Positions 44,632-52,140 of a stretch of 64,000 nt of DNA are shown one piece after another. Each line of letters begins with the position of its first letter. Positions within the stretch are counted from its first letter, which is position 1. The stretch comes from Salinibacter altiplanensis (lineage in GTDB: Bacteria; Bacteroidota; Rhodothermia; Rhodothermales; Salinibacteraceae). Below the pieces are notes generated by a model that was not told where the DNA came from, ran no database searches, and was given only the letters and a program-made list of their open reading frames with translations. The stretch is from contig NZ_NCQY01000020.1 of the NCBI RefSeq assembly GCF_002894645.1, forward strand, positions 19,138-83,137. Reading direction: 5' to 3'. The position numbers were made by a program, and so were the translations under genes.

Positions 44632-45630
44632 ATGCAGCGACGGATGCGACGGTGGACGCGGATCAATGACCGGTTCCTTCTGGTCCTGGGGCTGCTGCTC
44701 GTGTGGGGACCGCCCGCAGGGGCGCAGCCCGAGCCTCGCGTCGAGGCCCGCGTGTCGGCCGACAGTGTGAGGATCGGCGAGCGGTTCACGCTGACCCTGG
44801 TGGCCGCGCACGCCGCGGATCGAGACGTGATTTTTCCCAGGGGGGATGCCGGATCGGTCCTGTTCGGGGACCTGCGTGCGATTCGGCGGGGCGCGATCCG
44901 GACGCGCCGCCTCTCTGGGGCGCGTCGGGTCGACAGCGTGGCCTACGAGGTCACGACCTTCGCGCTTGACTCGGCCCGCGTCCCGGTCTTTCCTGTCCGT
45001 TTCGCGTCGGGGGGCGACACGGCGGTGGTGGGGACGTCGCCCCGCATGCTGCCGGTCGTGTCGGTCGTAGGGCCCGATGCGGAGGCGCTGCGCACCCCGG
45101 CCGCGCTCGCATCCTTTCCGCGCCCGGCCTGGGTGTGGGGGCTGCTCGGGCTTCTCACCGCGGCCCTGCTCGGGGGCGGGGCCTACGGGTGGTGGCGCTG
45201 GCGCACTCACGACGCGGACGCGGCCGACGACCCCGACCCGGAACATGCGTACGAGGCGGCGTCGGCGCGGCTCCGGCGCTTGGAGCGACGCCACCCGTCC
45301 GGGCGCGAGGCTGTCAAGGCCTTCTACGTGGACCTCACCGAGGCGCTGCGCGTCTATTTGGCCCGGCGCGTCGGCATCGAGGCCCCGGAGCAGACGACCG
45401 CCGAGGTGATGGCCGCGCTGCGCCGCCGGCCCGAGGTGCGGGCGGAAACCACCCGGCGCCTCCGGGCCGTGCTGGAACAGGCCGACCTCGTCAAGTTCGC
45501 CGACGCCCAGCCCCCACCGACGGAGAGCCGGTCCGTTCTCGACGACGCGCAGGGCGTGCTCGAGGCCCTCGAAGCCACCCGGCGTCGGGACGAAGCGCAG
45601 GCACTGGACGACGCGTCGTCCTCTCCGTAG
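44632..45630 (+). CDS. DUF4381/BatD-like membrane protein
   Basis: A 332-residue protein with an N-terminal signal sequence (FLLVLGLLLVWGPPAGAQ), a BatD-like beta domain (RVEARVSADSVRIGERFTLT, about 30-150) and one membrane helix near 155-180 (WGLLGLLTAALLGGGAYGWW). A cytoplasmic helical part resembles DUF4381 (RRHPSGREAVKAFYVDLTEA, RVYLARRVGIEAPEQTTAEV, ADLVKFADAQPP). In MoxR operons it lies between DUF58 and VWA genes, as here. A TTG at 44614 overlapping the DUF58 stop is an alternative start. Confidence 0.8.
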   Translation: MQRRMRRWTRINDRFLLVLGLLLVWGPPAGAQPEPRVEARVSADSVRIGERFTLTLVAAHAADRDVIFPRGDAGSVLFGDLRAIRRGAIRTRRLSGARRVDSVAYEVTTFALDSARVPVFPVRFASGGDTAVVGTSPRMLPVVSVVGPDAEALRTPAALASFPRPAWVWGLLGLLTAALLGGGAYGWWRWRTHDADAADDPDPEHAYEAASARLRRLERRHPSGREAVKAFYVDLTEALRVYLARRVGIEAPEQTTAEVMAALRRRPEVRAETTRRLRAVLEQADLVKFADAQPPPTESRSVLDDAQGVLEALEATRRRDEAQALDDASSSP

Positions 45631-45721
45631 GAGCCGATCCGGTATTTCTGTCCGGCACCCACTCTTTGTTCGCGCAGGGACCCCCTCGAACCGTTTCTCC
45701 GCATCCCCCCTTTCGTCGCCT

Positions 45722-46480
45722 ATGCCCGACTTTAGCGATACACTCGTCGACCGACTCGCTGAGGCCGATCATGTGGCCGTGCTGACGGGGGCAGGCATCA
45801 GCGCCGAGAGCGGCATTCCTACCTTTCGGGATCCGGGCGGGCTCTGGGACGAGTTCGACCCGCAGGAGCTCGCGAACGTGGAGGCGTTTCTCGACAATCC
45901 CGAGCTGGTGCAGGGCTGGTACCGGCACCGGCGCCAGGTGGTGGTGGAGGCCGAGCCCAACGCGGGCCACCAGGCCCTGGCGGACCTGGAGGCGCACGTG
46001 CCCTCGCTGGCCGTCGTGACCCAGAACGTCGACAACCTGCACACCCGCGCCGAGACTGGCACCGTCATCGAGCTGCACGGCAACATTACCGACAACTACT
46101 GCATGGACTGTGAACGGGCGGTCGGGGCGGAGGCGGTCGATGTCGCCATTCAGGAGGGCGAGCCGGCCCGCTGTCCGGACTGCGAGGGGCTCATTCGTCC
46201 CGACGTGGTCTGGTTTGGAGAGATGCTGCCGGCCGACGCGATGGCGCGGGCGGAAGCGGTGACCGAACGCGCCGACGTCTTCCTGAGCGTGGGCACGAGC
46301 GCCGTCGTGCATCCGGCGGCGCAACTGCCCGTCGCGGCGCGGGAACAGGGGGCCTACGTGGCCGAGGTGAATCCGGACACGACCGGCGTCACTGACGATG
46401 TCCACGAAACGATTCGGGGCCCCGCCGGGGACGTGCTGCCGGCCCTGGTCGACGCTGTCGCCGCTCGGGTGGACGTGTGA
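45722..46480 (+). CDS. cobB: NAD-dependent protein deacylase (sirtuin, CobB-like)
   Basis: A 252-residue sirtuin with VAVLTGAGISAESGIPTFRD (NAD binding), VTQNVDNLHTRAETGTVIEL and the catalytic His119 in ELHGNITDNYC. It has a four-cysteine zinc site (CMDC and CPDC), then LIRPDVVWFGEMLP, VGTSAVVHPAAQLP and a late VAEVNPDTTG. It removes acetyl or other acyl groups from lysines using NAD. It sits inside the Bat operon between the DUF4381-like gene and batA, and its stop overlaps a possible GTG start of batA, implying co-expression. The deacylated targets are unknown. Confidence 0.93.
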   Translation: MPDFSDTLVDRLAEADHVAVLTGAGISAESGIPTFRDPGGLWDEFDPQELANVEAFLDNPELVQGWYRHRRQVVVEAEPNAGHQALADLEAHVPSLAVVTQNVDNLHTRAETGTVIELHGNITDNYCMDCERAVGAEAVDVAIQEGEPARCPDCEGLIRPDVVWFGEMLPADAMARAEAVTERADVFLSVGTSAVVHPAAQLPVAAREQGAYVAEVNPDTTGVTDDVHETIRGPAGDVLPALVDAVAARVDV

Positions 46481-46548
46481 CGCCTGCTTGCGGCGCGCCC
46501 CTCGCGCTCCTTTTTGCTGATCCCGTCGGACCGGCGCGATTGCCCCCC

Positions 46549-47526
46549 GTGAGTTTTGTCAACCCCCAATTGCTGTGGCTGCTCCTCGCCGTGCCGGCGG
46601 TGGGGGGCTGGACGTGGTGGCGACGGCGGCGGACGGCGGGGCTTCGCTACAGTGACATAGAGCCTGTGCGTGGTGCGCCGGTCTCCTGGACCGTGCGCCT
46701 GCGGTGGCTGCCGGCGGCCCTCCGGATGGGGGCGCTCGCGCTCGGCATCGTGGCCCTGGCCCGTCCCCAAACCGAGGAGACCACGCGGACCCGCACGGCC
46801 GAGGGCATCGACATCGTGATGGTCCTCGACGCCTCCACGTCGATGCAGGCGGATGATTTCCAGCCCACCCGCTTCGAGGCGGCGCGCGAGGCGGCGGGGA
46901 CGTTCGTGGAGGGGCGTGTGTCCGACCGGGTGGGCCTCATCGTCTTTGCCGCCGAGGCGTACACACAGGTCCCCCTCACGCTCGACTACTCGTTCCTCCA
47001 GCGCATGCTCGATGACGTGGAGATCGGTGCCGTGGAGGACGGCACCGCCGTGGGCACCGCCCTCACGACGGCCGTTAATCGACTCAAGGACAGCGAGGCG
47101 GACAGCAAGGTGGCCATCCTGCTCACCGACGGCCGCAACAATCGGGGCCAGATGGATCCCCGTACGGCGGCCGAGGTTGCCCAGACGATGGGCGTACGGG
47201 TCTACGCGATCGGGGTCGGGTCGTCGGAAGACACAGATGCCCGGGAGGAAGCACTGCCCCAAGGCCCGCGGGACGAGTCGGCGGGCGTGGACGCGGAGAT
47301 GCTCCGGGCCATCTCCTCCTCGACCGGAGGGCGGTACTTTTCCGCGACGAACCGGGACGCTCTGGATCGCATCTACGCCGAGATCGACACCATGGAGGCC
47401 ACGCCGGTCGACGAGCGCGTCTACACGGACCGGACGGAGCGGTACCCGTGGTTCCTCCTGCCGGCCCTGGGGCTCGTGCTCCTGGAGGTCGGTCTCTCCG
47501 CGACCCTGTTCCGGCGCTTCCCCTGA
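46549..47526 (+). CDS. batA: VWA domain membrane protein BatA
   Basis: A 325-residue protein with an N-terminal membrane segment (SFVNPQLLWLLLAVPAVGGW), a second at about 50-70, and a von Willebrand A domain holding a complete MIDAS: DASTSMQ, then a Thr near GTAVGTAL and LTDGRNN. A C-terminal membrane helix follows (WFLLPALGLVLLEVGLSATL). Bat proteins are linked to oxygen tolerance or periplasmic quality control. GTG 46549 gives the family-typical start; a GTG at 46477 overlapping the sirtuin stop would add 24 atypical residues. batB would normally follow at once but is displaced by about 2.1 kb. Confidence 0.9.
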   Translation: MSFVNPQLLWLLLAVPAVGGWTWWRRRRTAGLRYSDIEPVRGAPVSWTVRLRWLPAALRMGALALGIVALARPQTEETTRTRTAEGIDIVMVLDASTSMQADDFQPTRFEAAREAAGTFVEGRVSDRVGLIVFAAEAYTQVPLTLDYSFLQRMLDDVEIGAVEDGTAVGTALTTAVNRLKDSEADSKVAILLTDGRNNRGQMDPRTAAEVAQTMGVRVYAIGVGSSEDTDAREEALPQGPRDESAGVDAEMLRAISSSTGGRYFSATNRDALDRIYAEIDTMEATPVDERVYTDRTERYPWFLLPALGLVLLEVGLSATLFRRFP

Positions 47527-47755
47527 ATATTGGCAATCGGAGGCAGGAAATCGATTGGGGGAAAGCCGCTCTACTGCTGGCTTCGTCCAGTGTGCTTTAT
47601 GAGAATGGGAGAGAGGGCGAGTGGGGAAATGGGGAGGTGCTGTAGGATAACGGGTAGGTCGCAATGAGGTCCTCTCTCTGTCAAATAGAAAGTACTTCAT
47701 GCTAAATTAATCTACAAATAGGAATAATCTAGTCAAAATGCTTTATCAGTGAGCA

Positions 47756-48901
47756 GTGAAATTGAGCAAATGCCCCCCTCAGATTATGGAAGAGCTTGCG
47801 TCAGAGCACAGTGACATTCTGTTCCGGGACACCTCCATGGAGGAGAAAAGGTCTGTACATACCAAATTTAAGCTAAGTGAGAAGGCCTTATCAGCACGTG
47901 AACGACTGGGTGATTATTGGGAAGTGACCCAAAAGGAAGTAGCCGAGGGAGTGGCAAAAAAGACGGATCAAATCATATCGAGAGAGGAGCGTGACGCTTT
48001 CGTCCGGAATGCCAGCAGTCGTGAAGGGGAGCTCACCCGAAAGACACACGTGGTAAGTGAGAAGACCCGGAATTTTCTCGAGCGGACTGCTAGAGAACTC
48101 AATCTTACCCGCGATCAATTCTTCGATGCTGCCCTCCGCCTCGTACACACAATGGTTCAGCAGAAGCGCAAGGAACAGATCGAGTGCCACGAGGAGCTTC
48201 TTCCGGCCCTGCGCGATCTTCTAGACCACACAGATAGAGTCCACACCAAAGTAGAGAAATTAATAGATGATGAAGATCCGTTGGGGGGTACTACCATTTT
48301 CGGGAAGCTAAAGCACCTCGAGAATATTGTTAGCGCTCTAGAAGAGGAAGTCCAGAGAGGGGAGCCTTTGGAGAGTGACTTTGATTTCTGGAGTTTTCCG
48401 TCTGAAGATGATTTTGTGAAAGGCTCGTTCGATCAGAGCGAGTCGGAAAGGAAGGATGAAAGTGATGATTACGGGCAGGCTTCGCTCTCCTCAGATGTTG
48501 TCCAGGTGGAGCCGGAGGCTCCCGAAGATTTGACCCACACAAAGGTTTTGAAGGCGGAATTTGGTGGTCAAAGGGTTTCGGATCCGAACTGGAACAAGCT
48601 GCTTAAGATCGCGCACGAAAAGGCGATAGAGGAAATGGGCTCCTTTCGTGAAGTCTCCCAAGTAACGAACAGTAATATCAAAGAGGGGAAGTTCGACAAG
48701 AAGGGGTTTCAGCATTATGTGACCTCAAGAAGCAAGATTCCTGACTTTTCGATTCAAGGCAAGAAGGCACGGACGGCGTGGCCCGATATCCTTCATCTCG
48801 CGCAAAATCTCAATACCAATGTCTTTGTGCGGTTCAAGTGGCGTGACAAGGAGAAAGCGGCTCATCCTGGAAAGATCGGAATTTTGCACTGGTCGGGATA
48901 G
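47756..48901 (+). CDS. Unknown protein of AT-richer insert, helical with distinct C-terminal domain
   Basis: Not recognised. The 381-residue protein (GTG 47756, or ATG 47786) is charged and soluble. Residues about 100-150 (SEKTRNFLERTARELNLTRD, QFFDAALRLVHTMVQQKRKE) look like a ribbon-helix-helix or coiled-coil region. An acidic linker of about 205-275 follows. The C-terminal domain (about 280-381: NWNKLLKIAHEKAIEEMGSF, IPDFSIQGKKARTAWPDILH, LNTNVFVRFKWRDKE) resembles modular end domains of mobile-element or restriction-associated proteins, without a firm match. Base composition is clearly poorer in GC than the flanking bat genes, indicating recent acquisition. Confidence 0.65.
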   Translation: MKLSKCPPQIMEELASEHSDILFRDTSMEEKRSVHTKFKLSEKALSARERLGDYWEVTQKEVAEGVAKKTDQIISREERDAFVRNASSREGELTRKTHVVSEKTRNFLERTARELNLTRDQFFDAALRLVHTMVQQKRKEQIECHEELLPALRDLLDHTDRVHTKVEKLIDDEDPLGGTTIFGKLKHLENIVSALEEEVQRGEPLESDFDFWSFPSEDDFVKGSFDQSESERKDESDDYGQASLSSDVVQVEPEAPEDLTHTKVLKAEFGGQRVSDPNWNKLLKIAHEKAIEEMGSFREVSQVTNSNIKEGKFDKKGFQHYVTSRSKIPDFSIQGKKARTAWPDILHLAQNLNTNVFVRFKWRDKEKAAHPGKIGILHWSG

Positions 48902-48957
48902 GACGAAGGAGAAGAGGTCGACATACATTCTTTTCCATTGTGTAGATTCAAAAGCTA

Positions 48958-49212
48958 ATGACACATACTCGACATGTGAAAGAACGGAGTCAGGGGCGGG
49001 GCATTCCGGCATCCGTCGTTGACCTCATCATCGAGTATGGGACCCCACAGCCCCAGCCAGACGGGACCTGCAAGTATGTACTCCGAGATCAGGATAAGAA
49101 GGCAGCGGCCAGTCAGCTTCGCCAACGACTTCAGCATCTCGAAAAGGCGATGGGCAAGGAGGCGGTCGTCGCCCAAAACGAGGTTATTGCCGCCTATCAC
49201 CGGAGCGATTAG
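48958..49212 (+). CDS. DUF4258-like small protein
   Basis: An 84-residue protein with HVKERSQGRGIPASVVDLII, EYGTPQPQPDGTCKYVLRDQ and a final VVAQNEVIAAYHRSD. This matches the layout of DUF4258-type proteins (HxxxRxxxRGI start, beta-rich end with a conserved HR). These small proteins often occur in mobile regions and may be related to RelE/barnase-like toxins, but their function is not established. It is the second gene of the AT-richer insert between batA and batB. Confidence 0.65.
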   Translation: MTHTRHVKERSQGRGIPASVVDLIIEYGTPQPQPDGTCKYVLRDQDKKAAASQLRQRLQHLEKAMGKEAVVAQNEVIAAYHRSD

Positions 49213-49237
49213 TCTGTTGCTTTGGCCTCTTTTTGCT

Positions 49238-49609
49238 ATGGACGTTTCTCTTGAAGGTATCAAATCCGAACTTTCGGCTGTAAAGGAGCAGATTTCTGAG
49301 GCTGAGGGTCGAATTGATAGGTTGAAGAAACAGTACCGTGATTGGTGGGAGAAGAGGGATCGGGCGGAGATTCAGAATCAGAAGGAAGCCCTCGCTCAAG
49401 CAGATCAGAAGGTCGAACAAATTGAGAAAAGTCTCACCCGGGCGAAAAACGCCGTCAAGCAGTTGACGGCGAGAGACGAATCGCTCACCGCACGGATACG
49501 AGAAGCAAAGCAGGCTGAAGACGGGGTGCCCACCCAGTTTGCCCTTCTAAGTAGGCTAGAACAGGTACGGAAGTTGAGAAGACTCAGCGAGATAGCAGAA
49601 GAGGAATAG
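49238..49609 (+). CDS. Coiled-coil protein of unknown function
   Basis: Not recognised. A 123-residue protein from ATG 49238, 25 bp after the DUF4258-like gene, is almost entirely heptad-like helix (LEGIKSELSAVKEQISEAEG, RIDRLKKQYRDWWEKRDRAE, QKVEQIEKSLTRAKNAVKQL). It ends acidic (EIAEEE). No signal peptide or membrane segment is present. Its close spacing suggests co-expression with the DUF4258-like protein, perhaps as its partner or antidote; this is inference. A basic upstream extension of the frame is unlikely to be used. Confidence 0.6.
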   Translation: MDVSLEGIKSELSAVKEQISEAEGRIDRLKKQYRDWWEKRDRAEIQNQKEALAQADQKVEQIEKSLTRAKNAVKQLTARDESLTARIREAKQAEDGVPTQFALLSRLEQVRKLRRLSEIAEEE

Positions 49610-49670
49610 CCGAGCCTCTGTTTTTCATTCCACCACTCCCCATTCTCCAAACTAAACTCCTCAATCCAAA

Positions 49671-50747
49671 GTGAACTGGTTGCATCCGGCGTACGCGTGG
49701 GCGCTCCTGCTCGTCCCGGCAGCGGTGGGGCTTTACGGGTGGGCGGCGCGTCGGCGCCGGGCGGACCGGGCACGGTTCGGGCACCCGGCGACCGTGCAAC
49801 AGCTCGCAACGACCCTGCGCCCACGCCGCCGACGGTGGAAGGCCGGCCTGGTGGTGGGGGCGCTTCTCCTCGGGGCCGTCGCCCTGATGGGGCCTCGCTG
49901 GGGCACGCAGGTGCGCACGGTGGAGCGCCGGGGCCTCGACCTCGTGGTGGCGCTGGACGTGTCGGCCTCGATGCGGGCCCAGGACGTTTCCCCGAGCCGC
50001 CTCCGGCGGGCGAAGAATGAAATCCGCACGCTGGTGGATGATCTGTCGGGCGACCGGGTGGGGCTTGTGCTCTTTGCGGGCACCGGGTTCGTGCAGGCGC
50101 CCCTCACGACCGACTACGATGCGTTCCGCCTCTTCCTCAACGCCGCGGCGCCCGATCAGATCTCGACGCCGGGGACCGATGTGGGGAGGGCCGTCGACGC
50201 CGGCCTCCAGGCCTTCGGGGCCTCCCGCCCAGGGGACGACACGACGGCAACTCCGGAGGCGCCGCGCCCCCGCGCGCTCCTGCTCGTATCGGACGGGGAG
50301 AACCACACCGGCGACCTCAATGCCGCCCGGCAGCGAGCCGAAGACGCCGGCGTCACGCTTCTGACTGCGGGCATTGGGACCGAGGAGGGAGCCCGGATTC
50401 CGGTCTACGAAAACGGGCGGCGGGTCGACTACAAGCGAAACCGCACGGGGGCGGTCGTGCGGAGCCGTCTGCGGGAGGCCCCCCTGCGGCGCCTCGCCCG
50501 GTCGGGGGCGTACTTTCGAATCGGCGCCGCCTCCAGTGCCCTGTCCGACGTGCCGGCGGCGCTCCGGCAGGTCGGAGCCTCGACATACGACGCCGACCGG
50601 TTTGCCGACTACGAGGAGATGTACCAGTGGCCCCTGGCGGCGGCCCTGGGGCTCCTGCTCGCCGGACGCCTCCTCCCGGCCCGGCGGCGCCCTCCCTCAG
50701 GCACGAGACGTGAGGAAGGGCGCGGCGGGACCCAGCATCCCGGGTAG
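49671..50747 (+). CDS. batB: VWA domain membrane protein BatB
   Basis: A 358-residue protein with the start NWLHPAYAWALLLVPAAVGL, a second membrane helix at about 60-78 (GLVVGALLLGAVALMGPRWG) and a VWA domain with MIDAS residues DVSASMRAQ, TDVGRAVDA and VSDGENH. A final helix (LAAALGLLLAGRLL) follows. GTG start at 49671. It probably pairs with BatA in the membrane. The 62 bp before it belong to the AT-richer insert, which separates it from the promoter region of the bat operon. Confidence 0.9.
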   Translation: MNWLHPAYAWALLLVPAAVGLYGWAARRRRADRARFGHPATVQQLATTLRPRRRRWKAGLVVGALLLGAVALMGPRWGTQVRTVERRGLDLVVALDVSASMRAQDVSPSRLRRAKNEIRTLVDDLSGDRVGLVLFAGTGFVQAPLTTDYDAFRLFLNAAAPDQISTPGTDVGRAVDAGLQAFGASRPGDDTTATPEAPRPRALLLVSDGENHTGDLNAARQRAEDAGVTLLTAGIGTEEGARIPVYENGRRVDYKRNRTGAVVRSRLREAPLRRLARSGAYFRIGAASSALSDVPAALRQVGASTYDADRFADYEEMYQWPLAAALGLLLAGRLLPARRRPPSGTRREEGRGGTQHPG

Positions 50748-50826
50748 TCTCGTTGGAATCAGCGGGCGGAACTGGCGGTACAACGGCCCTCCTGTCGCCA
50801 CATACACGCAACCAAGGCCCGACCGC

Positions 50827-51468
50827 ATGTTTGCCCGAGCGGCGCTCATTCTACTTCTTTTTGGCCTCCTCGGCGATGGTGGGGCAGAGAAGGGCCGGGA
50901 TGGCAATGCCCTCTTCGACCAGGGGCGGCACGTCGCCGCGGCGGACGCCTACCAGGCGGGCCTGGACGCCCTCGACGACACGACCGGCGCCGTGTACGTG
51001 GGCCTTCAGAACAACCGGGGACTGGCCCTTCATCGCCAGGACCGCCTCGGGGCCGCCCGGACTGCGTTCCGGAAGGCCCGCCGCGCCGCCACGACGGAGG
51101 CCGAGCGCGCCCGGGTTCTCTTCAATGCCGCCAACGTCGCGGCCGAGATGAAGGACCGTCCCGGCGCCCTAAACCGCTACCGGCAGGTGCTCCTCCTCGA
51201 TCCCACGCACGCGGCCGCCCGGTTCAACTACGAATACCTGAAGCGACAGAAGGGAGGACGCTCTGGGGGCGACCCGTCACCCCTCGAGCCCTCGCCCTTT
51301 GCCAAGCAGCTGAAGAAGAAGGCCGACGCCCTGGTGGCGCGGACCCAGTACACCACCGCCGCGGCCCTGCTGCGAGATGGAATGCAGCGGGACTCGACGG
51401 TCCGTGCGTACCGGGAGTTCGTCGGCCGCCTCGAAGAAATTGCCCAAATTGCACGTTCGGACTCGTGA
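50827..51468 (+). CDS. TPR protein of the Bat operon (BatC-like)
   Basis: A 213-residue secreted or membrane-anchored TPR protein. After a short hydrophobic start (RAALILLLFGLLG) come about three TPR units (GNALFDQGRHVAAADAYQAG, LQNNRGLALHRQDRLGAART, NAANVAAEMKDRPGALNRYR, LLDPTHAAARFNYEYLKRQK). A disordered stretch and a helical end (about 150-205) follow. BatC/BatE-type TPR proteins bind the VWA partners. ATG 50827 is chosen because the open frame upstream lies in batB. Its stop overlaps the next start. Confidence 0.78.
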   Translation: MFARAALILLLFGLLGDGGAEKGRDGNALFDQGRHVAAADAYQAGLDALDDTTGAVYVGLQNNRGLALHRQDRLGAARTAFRKARRAATTEAERARVLFNAANVAAEMKDRPGALNRYRQVLLLDPTHAAARFNYEYLKRQKGGRSGGDPSPLEPSPFAKQLKKKADALVARTQYTTAAALLRDGMQRDSTVRAYREFVGRLEEIAQIARSDS

Positions 51469-52064
51469 CGCGTCTGTGCTGGATCGGAGTCATTGCGGGA
51501 CTGCTGTGGGGGCTGGGGGGCACGCCGGCCCTGGGCCAGTCCTCCGCCGATGCCTTCTTTCACGACGCCGCGCAGCAATATGTGACCGGCAACACGGGGG
51601 CCGCCCGCCGGGCGGTGGAGGCGGGGCTGGACGTCGCCCCGTCGGACCCGCGGCTGCGGGCCCTCCAGAAGAAACTGGAGCAGCAAGAAAAGCGGCGTGG
51701 GAGCGGACGGCAGTCCCCGCGGGGCCGGCAGTCCCAGAGCCAACGTGATCCTTCAACGGGAGACGGTGGCCAACAAGAGCAGTCGGACGCCTCGGGCAAG
51801 GAGTCTTCGCCCCAGGCCGACGACGCCTCTGGGATAGAATCGCCTCCTCGTGAAGCGTCGGGGTCATCGTCGGCGGAATCGTCTGAGGGGCAGGCGCGGG
51901 GGCGCCAGGGAGACGATCGGGCGGGCGACCGCCGGTCGGCCCGTCGCCTGAGTCAGGCCCAGGCGGCCCGCCTCCTACAGGCCCTCGAAACCCAGGAGCA
52001 GAAGCTGCTGCGTGAGGTGCAGAGCGAGTCGCAGGAGCCCGGTCGGGTCGAGAAAGACTGGTAG
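51465..52064 (+). CDS. batC: BatC-like protein with single TPR and disordered region
   Basis: A 199-residue protein with a signal peptide (WIGVIAGLLWGLGGTPALGQ), one TPR-like hairpin (HDAAQQYVTGNTGAARRAVE) and a long Ser/Gln/Gly-rich linker (about 75-160). The C-terminal helix LSQAQAARLLQALETQEQKL is characteristic of BatC proteins. The GTG start overlaps the preceding stop (GTGA), showing tight coupling. It runs into batD with a small gap. Confidence 0.7.
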   Translation: MTRLCWIGVIAGLLWGLGGTPALGQSSADAFFHDAAQQYVTGNTGAARRAVEAGLDVAPSDPRLRALQKKLEQQEKRRGSGRQSPRGRQSQSQRDPSTGDGGQQEQSDASGKESSPQADDASGIESPPREASGSSSAESSEGQARGRQGDDRAGDRRSARRLSQAQAARLLQALETQEQKLLREVQSESQEPGRVEKDW

Positions 52065-52140
52065 CCCCGCGGACGGGGCGCCCCACCGCCACGAAACGGA
52101 CAAAGGGCGTATGGTCTTCTTTACCAGCGGCGCACGTCCC

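Noticed and set aside
47580-47640. G-rich left margin of the AT-richer cassette resembling the inverse of its right margin (49625-49660)
   Set aside because: The similarity is purine-rich low complexity with no exact repeat long enough to call as insertion ends.
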